8,792 bases of DNA from Candidatus Gastranaerophilales bacterium (GTDB taxonomy: Bacteria > Cyanobacteriota > Vampirovibrionia > Gastranaerophilales > Gastranaerophilaceae). The notes beneath the pieces are model-generated. The model did not search any database. It saw nothing but the letters and a program-made list of their open reading frames with translations, and had not been told where the DNA came from. The position numbers were made by a program, and so were the translations under genes. The stretch spans positions 1-8,792 of the forward strand of contig CAJUNK010000028.1 of NCBI GenBank assembly GCA_910587815.1, written 5' to 3'. Position 1 is the first letter of the stretch. Each line of letters begins with the position of its first letter. Of the stretch, positions 6,171 through 8,792 are shown in pieces.

Positions 6171-7160
6171 ATGAAAAAAAATATAAAAGGTATAATTTTT
6201 TGTTTAATATTTGCGCTAGTTTCATATTTTGTGTGTAAATTTGATTTTTTTAAACAAATAAATTTAAATTCACTGACATTTGCAATCATAATAGGTATGA
6301 TTATAGGAAATGTGTTTTTAAAATACATTCCAAAAAGCTGGAGATATGGTATAACATTTTCCGGTAAAAAATTATTAAGGCTTGCAATTATTCTCTACGG
6401 TTTTAGAATCACTTTTCAGCAGATTTTTGCTGTGGGTGGATATGGCCTTATTGCAGACATTATAATGCTTTCAAGCACATATTTAATAGGTTATTATCTT
6501 GGGACAAGAATTTTTAAACTTGATAAAGATTTATGTATGTTAACAGCTATTGGCTCATCTGTTTGTGGGGCGGCTGCTGTTTTGGGTACAGATTCAATGT
6601 TGAAGGCAAAATCTCATAAAGTTTCTCTTGCAGTATCCACGGTTGTTTTGTTTGGTACAATTTCAATGTTTTTATATCCTGTATTATTTAGTTTTGGAAT
6701 TTTACCTGAAAATGTTTTCGGTATTTATATAGGTTCTACGGTGCATGAAGTAGCACAAGTAGTTGCAGCAGGAAGTGCTATATCCCCTGCTGTAGCTGAT
6801 ACATCTGTAATTGTAAAACTGACAAGAGTAATGATGCTTGTTCCATATTTATTTTTGCTTGGGCTTTATCTTTCAAAGAAAAATAATACAGAACGCACAA
6901 AAGTGCCAATACCTTGGTTTGCAATACTTTTTGTTGTGATGTGCGGGGTAAATTCCCTGAATTTCATACCAAAAGCTATCGTTTCAGGAATTGTGGAATT
7001 TGATGTTTTGCTTTTAACCCTTGCTATGTTTGCACTTGGGGTGGAAACAAATTTTGAAAAGATTAAAGGTCTTGGTATAAAGCCAATTTTACTTGCAATG
7101 ATTATGTTTATTTGGCTTGTTTTCTTTGGTGCATTTATTTGTAAATTCTTTACAGTATAA
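6171..7160 (+). CDS. yeiH: YeiH-family putative anion (sulfate) exporter
   Basis: This is an integral membrane protein of 329 residues in the UPF0324/YeiH family (PF03601), often annotated as putative sulfate exporter; transport has rarely been tested. About ten hydrophobic helices span the sequence. Family motifs are LLRLAIILYGFRIT (68-81), GSSVCGAAAVLGTD (128-141), FGTISMFLYPVL (161-172) and the signature GSTVHEVAQVVAAG (188-201) with its conserved His-Glu. The reading frame extends upstream to a TTG at 6123, but that lies in the terminator of hpf. I choose the ATG at 6171, which gives the usual family N-terminus. GAGGA lies 13 nt upstream, longer than ideal, so the TTG at 6159 is not excluded. 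The GNAT gene follows 16 bases after the stop and is probably co-transcribed. Confidence 0.88.
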   Translation: MKKNIKGIIFCLIFALVSYFVCKFDFFKQINLNSLTFAIIIGMIIGNVFLKYIPKSWRYGITFSGKKLLRLAIILYGFRITFQQIFAVGGYGLIADIIMLSSTYLIGYYLGTRIFKLDKDLCMLTAIGSSVCGAAAVLGTDSMLKAKSHKVSLAVSTVVLFGTISMFLYPVLFSFGILPENVFGIYIGSTVHEVAQVVAAGSAISPAVADTSVIVKLTRVMMLVPYLFLLGLYLSKKNNTERTKVPIPWFAILFVVMCGVNSLNFIPKAIVSGIVEFDVLLLTLAMFALGVETNFEKIKGLGIKPILLAMIMFIWLVFFGAFICKFFTV

Positions 7161-7176
7161 ATAAGCAGGTATTGTG

Positions 7177-7620
7177 ATGCAATTTAAAATAAGAAAAATG
7201 AATATTGGTGATAAAAATGAAATTTTATCTATGATGAGGATATTTTATTCATCCGATGCTGTTTATACAAATGGTTCTGATAAAATTTTTGAAACTGATT
7301 TTAAAAATTGCATAAATGAAAGTCCTTATCTTGAAGGCTTTGTTTTTTGTAATGATGATGGAATTTTAGGATATTCTATGATTGCAAAAAGTTTTTCAAC
7401 AGAATACGGTAAACCCTGCATCTGGCTTGAAGATTTATATCTAAAGCCTGAATTTAGAGGATGTGGCATTATTTCATCCTTTATTTCATATATTGAAAAA
7501 GAATACAAAAACTCTATTCTAAAATTGGAAGTGGAAGAAGAAAATGCCCATGCGGTGCATGTTTATGAAAAATCTGGTTTTGAAAAACTACCTTATTTTA
7601 ATATGAAAAAAGAAGTTTAA
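7177..7620 (+). CDS. GNAT-family N-acetyltransferase
   Basis: This cytoplasmic enzyme of 147 residues is expected to transfer acetyl from acetyl-CoA to an amine; the substrate is unknown. The acetyl-CoA binding motif A is visible as IWLEDLYLKPEFRGCGIISS (82-101), with the R-x-x-G-type loop RGCGI at 94-98. Motif B is EEENAHAVHVYEKSGFEKL (120-138), ending in the common YEKSGF. Length is typical of single-domain GNATs. A GTG at 7174 is possible, but the ATG at 7177 has GCAGGT at better spacing (7 nt after the AGG core). It follows the YeiH gene by 16 bases, so it is probably in the same operon. Its stop lies four bases from the stop of the converging peroxiredoxin gene, with no terminator between. 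Confidence 0.88.
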   Translation: MQFKIRKMNIGDKNEILSMMRIFYSSDAVYTNGSDKIFETDFKNCINESPYLEGFVFCNDDGILGYSMIAKSFSTEYGKPCIWLEDLYLKPEFRGCGIISSFISYIEKEYKNSILKLEVEEENAHAVHVYEKSGFEKLPYFNMKKEV

Positions 7621-7624
7621 TTTT

Positions 7625-8059
7625 TTATGAAAAATAAGAGATTATTTCATCCACATGGCCTTTAACTTTTACTTTTCGCCATTCTTTTTCAATCTCACCT
7701 TTTTCGTTAATAATAAATGTAGAACGCTCTATTCCCATATATTTTCTGCCATACATAGATTTTTCTACCCAAACATTAAAACTTTCAGCAAGTTTATGTT
7801 CTGTGTCTGATAAAAGGATGAAATTCAAATGTTGTTTTTCTTTAAATTTTTTGTGGCTTTTTATATCATTTGGACTAACACCAATTACTGTGCCATATTT
7901 ATTTAAACGGTTTAAATTATCTCGAAAATCACAGGCTTCCTGTGTGCAGCCTGAAGTGTTATCTTTTGGATAAAAATAAAGTATTATTTTATTTCCTCTA
8001 AAATCATCTAGTGAAAATTCTTTTTCATTACCATTTGCATCAATTCCAAATAAGTTCAT
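7625..8059 (-). CDS. bcp: Thioredoxin-dependent peroxiredoxin (Bcp/PrxQ)
   Basis: This cytoplasmic thiol peroxidase reduces hydrogen peroxide and organic hydroperoxides with electrons from thioredoxin. The 144 residues (about 10 fewer at the N-terminus than E. coli Bcp) contain ILYFYPKDNTSGCTQEACDF. The peroxidatic Cys is C38 in the PxxxTxxC motif, and a second Cys five residues later (C43) is the resolving residue typical of PrxQ. The active-site Arg is R112 in ERSTFII. The start at 8059 is fixed by AGGAGG (8073-8068) eight bases upstream. The ATG overlaps the TGA of the small mrr-like ORF (ATGA), so the two are likely translated together from a promoter upstream of 8199. No terminator is seen at its 3' end. 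Confidence 0.93.
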   Translation of the reverse strand: MNLFGIDANGNEKEFSLDDFRGNKIILYFYPKDNTSGCTQEACDFRDNLNRLNKYGTVIGVSPNDIKSHKKFKEKQHLNFILLSDTEHKLAESFNVWVEKSMYGRKYMGIERSTFIINEKGEIEKEWRKVKVKGHVDEIISYFS

Positions 8060-8199
8060 ATTTTATTCCTCCTCATTAAAGAAGTCTTCATCAAGTTTTT
8101 TATTTCAATTTTAGTTATATCAAAACCAGAATATTCTTTGCCATCATACAATATTTGTACAACTGGTAACATTAATTTTTCATAAGCTGGTATTGCCAT
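8056..8199 (-). pseudogene. N-terminal remnant of an Mrr-type restriction endonuclease
   Basis: A 47-codon minus-strand ORF begins MAIPAYEKLMLPVVQILYDG. This resembles the start of the Mrr N-terminal winged-helix domain (PF14338), which typically opens with M-x-I-P-x-Y-x-x-L-M-L-P and ends its first helix in DGKE. After KEYSGFDITK the expected continuation and the whole catalytic domain are missing, and the ORF ends MRRNKI at a TGA that overlaps the peroxiredoxin start. The start has AAAAAGGA seven bases upstream, so the ORF is probably still translated. It then serves as a leader cistron whose codons for MRRN contain the peroxiredoxin Shine-Dalgarno. Mrr similarity is judged by eye from about 22 residues; it could also be an unrelated small protein. 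Confidence 0.5.
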
Positions 8200-8218
8200 T
8201 TATAATTCCTTTTTCTTT

Positions 8219-8247
8219 AGAATAGCATTAAATGATAAACATCACAA
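8219..8247 (-). promoter_or_regulatory. Candidate promoter for the mrr remnant and peroxiredoxin
   Basis: On the minus strand TTGTGA (8247-8242), a 17-bp spacer and TATTCT (8224-8219) each match four of six consensus bases. A start near 8212 would leave just enough leader for the AAAAAGGA ribosome site of the ORF at 8199. Confidence 0.35.
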
Positions 8248-8262
8248 ATTGAAACTTGAAAT

Positions 8263-8287
8263 TCTGGCAGCAAATTTGTAACAAGGT
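8263..8287. repeat. Tandem 11-bp repeat pair, left copy (integrase arm-site-like)
   Basis: TCTGGCAGCAA (8263-8273) and ATTTGTAACAA (8274-8284) are two tandem variants of an 11-mer NTTTRCAACAA, followed by GGT. The whole 25-bp block matches 20 of 25 bases of the block at 8560-8584. The copies flank the tRNA fragment at 8391-8434. Confidence 0.45.
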
Positions 8288-8356
8288 GGGGGAATTGGTA
8301 AAAAAATGGTGAATTTTAAAAATGGCGGGCAAATTTAAATATGGCTGAAACGCACT

Positions 8357-8380
8357 AAAAAAGAGCCTTGGCGGCTCTTT
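8357..8380 (-). terminator. Native terminator of the tRNA-Ala gene (minus strand)
   Basis: Read on the minus strand, AAAGAGCC and GGCTCTTT form an 8-bp stem around GCCAA and run into a T tract (8362-8357). It sits 10 bases after the tRNA 3' end. This marks the left side of the tRNA fragment as original chromosome. Confidence 0.8.
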
Positions 8381-8390
8381 AATTAACTTT

Positions 8391-8434
8391 TGGAGGATAG
8401 GAGGCTCGAACTCCTGACCCCCTGCGTGCAAAGC
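8391..8434 (-). tRNA. 3' half of tRNA-Ala(TGC), an attachment-site remnant
   Basis: The minus strand reads the anticodon loop TTTGCAC (8432-8426, anticodon TGC) and the 3' anticodon stem GCAGG. A five-base variable loop follows, then the T arm AGGAG-TTCGAGC-CTCCT, acceptor strand ATCCTCC and discriminator A (8391). CCA is not encoded. The 5' half is absent: before the loop the sequence is TTTTGGC where CCTGC of the stem is expected, and no D arm follows. Loss exactly at the anticodon loop is the usual crossover point for tyrosine-recombinase elements that insert in tRNA genes. The fragment cannot make a working tRNA; the restored gene should lie at the other end of the element. Confidence 0.85.
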
Positions 8435-8629
8435 CAAAATCCCCTATTATCAAGGGTTTTCAGCTTTTATCACGCTTTGTCAGAATTATTGGTTTCCATG
8501 CTTTTCGGGGCGTTTTCGCTTTTCAATGATTATCAGGCTTTATCATCATTTATCAGGAATTTTGCAACAAATTTACAACAAGGTTTGAAGGTATGCCGTA
8601 ATTTTGTTGCGGCTTCATTCAAATAATTA
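8435..8629. mobile_element. Presumed terminal region of an integrated element (attachment-site arm)
   Basis: From the break in the tRNA fragment rightwards the DNA has no clear gene but is rich in short repeats. TTATCACGCTTTGTCA (8467-8482) and TTATCAGGCTTTATCA (8530-8545) match in 14 of 16 bases, with further TTATCA-type copies at 8447 and 8550. The 11-mers TTTTGCAACAA and ATTTACAACAA stand in tandem at 8560-8581. GCCGTAA-TTTTG-TTGCGGC (8595-8613) is a hairpin. Such repeats next to a tRNA-derived core are typical of integrase arm-binding regions. No integrase is inside the window, so the element type is unknown. The open frame that runs across the junction here is a by-product of the tRNA sequence. 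Confidence 0.5.
8560..8584. repeat. Tandem 11-bp repeat pair, right copy (integrase arm-site-like)
   Basis: TTTTGCAACAA (8560-8570) and ATTTACAACAA (8571-8581) follow each other directly, then GGT. The block is in the same orientation as the left copy at 8263-8287, 297 bp away. Confidence 0.5.
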
Positions 8630-8719
8630 TTAAAATCTAAATGGTTCTTCTAAAATATAGTCAATAATTTTTCCATAGATAAATAAGAAAAGAAACCAGC
8701 CAAGTAATATTTTAAACAT
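8630..8719 (-). CDS. 29-residue single-helix membrane peptide
   Basis: A short minus-strand ORF reads MFKILLGWFLFLFIYGKIID followed by YILEEPFRF. Residues 4-15 to 23 are strongly hydrophobic with one Lys at 17, so one membrane helix with a short acidic, then aromatic tail is likely. AAGGAGG (8730-8724) lies four bases upstream of the ATG, the strongest ribosome binding sequence in this part of the window apart from that of the peroxiredoxin. It stands alone near the end of the presumed integrated element. Size and shape recall small toxic or regulatory membrane peptides, but no family is recognised and no function is claimed. Confidence 0.5.
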   Translation of the reverse strand: MFKILLGWFLFLFIYGKIIDYILEEPFRF

Positions 8720-8792
8720 TTTTCCTCCTTTTTTACACTTATTATGCCGTGTTTAAAACATTAAGCGAACAAAGCGCAAAGGAAAAAGCCCG

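Noticed and set aside
8228..8626. Two open frames crossing the tRNA fragment, with RLELLTPCVQ on the plus strand
   Set aside because: This peptide style is the well-known false translation of tRNA sequence on the wrong strand; the frames span an attachment junction and a terminator.
8771..8792. CGGGCTTTTT on the minus strand at the right edge, like the second half of a terminator
   Set aside because: The matching stem half would be outside the window, so it cannot be supported.

Overview
The window is AT-rich bacterial DNA and most resembles a gut Gastranaerophilales (Melainabacteria/Vampirovibrionia, non-photosynthetic relatives of Cyanobacteria). The main clue is the type IV prepilin N-terminus of the first gene, which resembles the many prepilin-like proteins I recall from that group. 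AT-rich spacers and palindromic repeats between genes fit as well. The assignment is an inference from protein style, not from a marker gene.

Left part (1-3342). A short fragment with an unmistakable GroEL N-terminal motif enters from the window edge and runs into a palindromic dispersed repeat. It is followed by a 945-codon gene for a prepilin-type protein whose exported part is a very long glycine-rich domain like those of phage tail-tip and adhesin proteins. A rho-independent terminator and a GC-rich palindromic spacer separate it from the next gene.

Middle (3343-5508). A membrane-anchored phosphodiester glycosidase (NAGPA family) lies on the minus strand with a good sigma70-type promoter and a leader of about 130 nt. 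Next come two small divergent genes: a helical protein of unknown function (-) and a small helix-turn-helix-like protein (+). Their shared 100-bp spacer holds overlapping -10 boxes inside inverted and direct repeats, which looks like an autoregulated switch.

Housekeeping block (5509-8059). A short-form ribosome hibernation factor (hpf) has its own promoter, a structured leader and a strong terminator. It is followed by a probable operon of a YeiH-type ten-helix transporter and a GNAT acetyltransferase. That operon converges, with four bases between stop codons, on a minus-strand Bcp/PrxQ peroxiredoxin.

Right part (8056-8792). The peroxiredoxin start overlaps (ATGA) a 47-codon ORF that looks like the beginning of an Mrr-type restriction endonuclease. 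Beyond it lies the 3' half of a tRNA-Ala(TGC) gene, cut at the anticodon loop and still followed by its terminator. This is the signature of a tyrosine-recombinase attachment site. Tandem 11-bp repeats resembling integrase arm sites occur on both sides, and a 29-codon membrane peptide with a strong Shine-Dalgarno follows. The sequence right of about 8434 is probably the end of an integrated element that continues outside the window.
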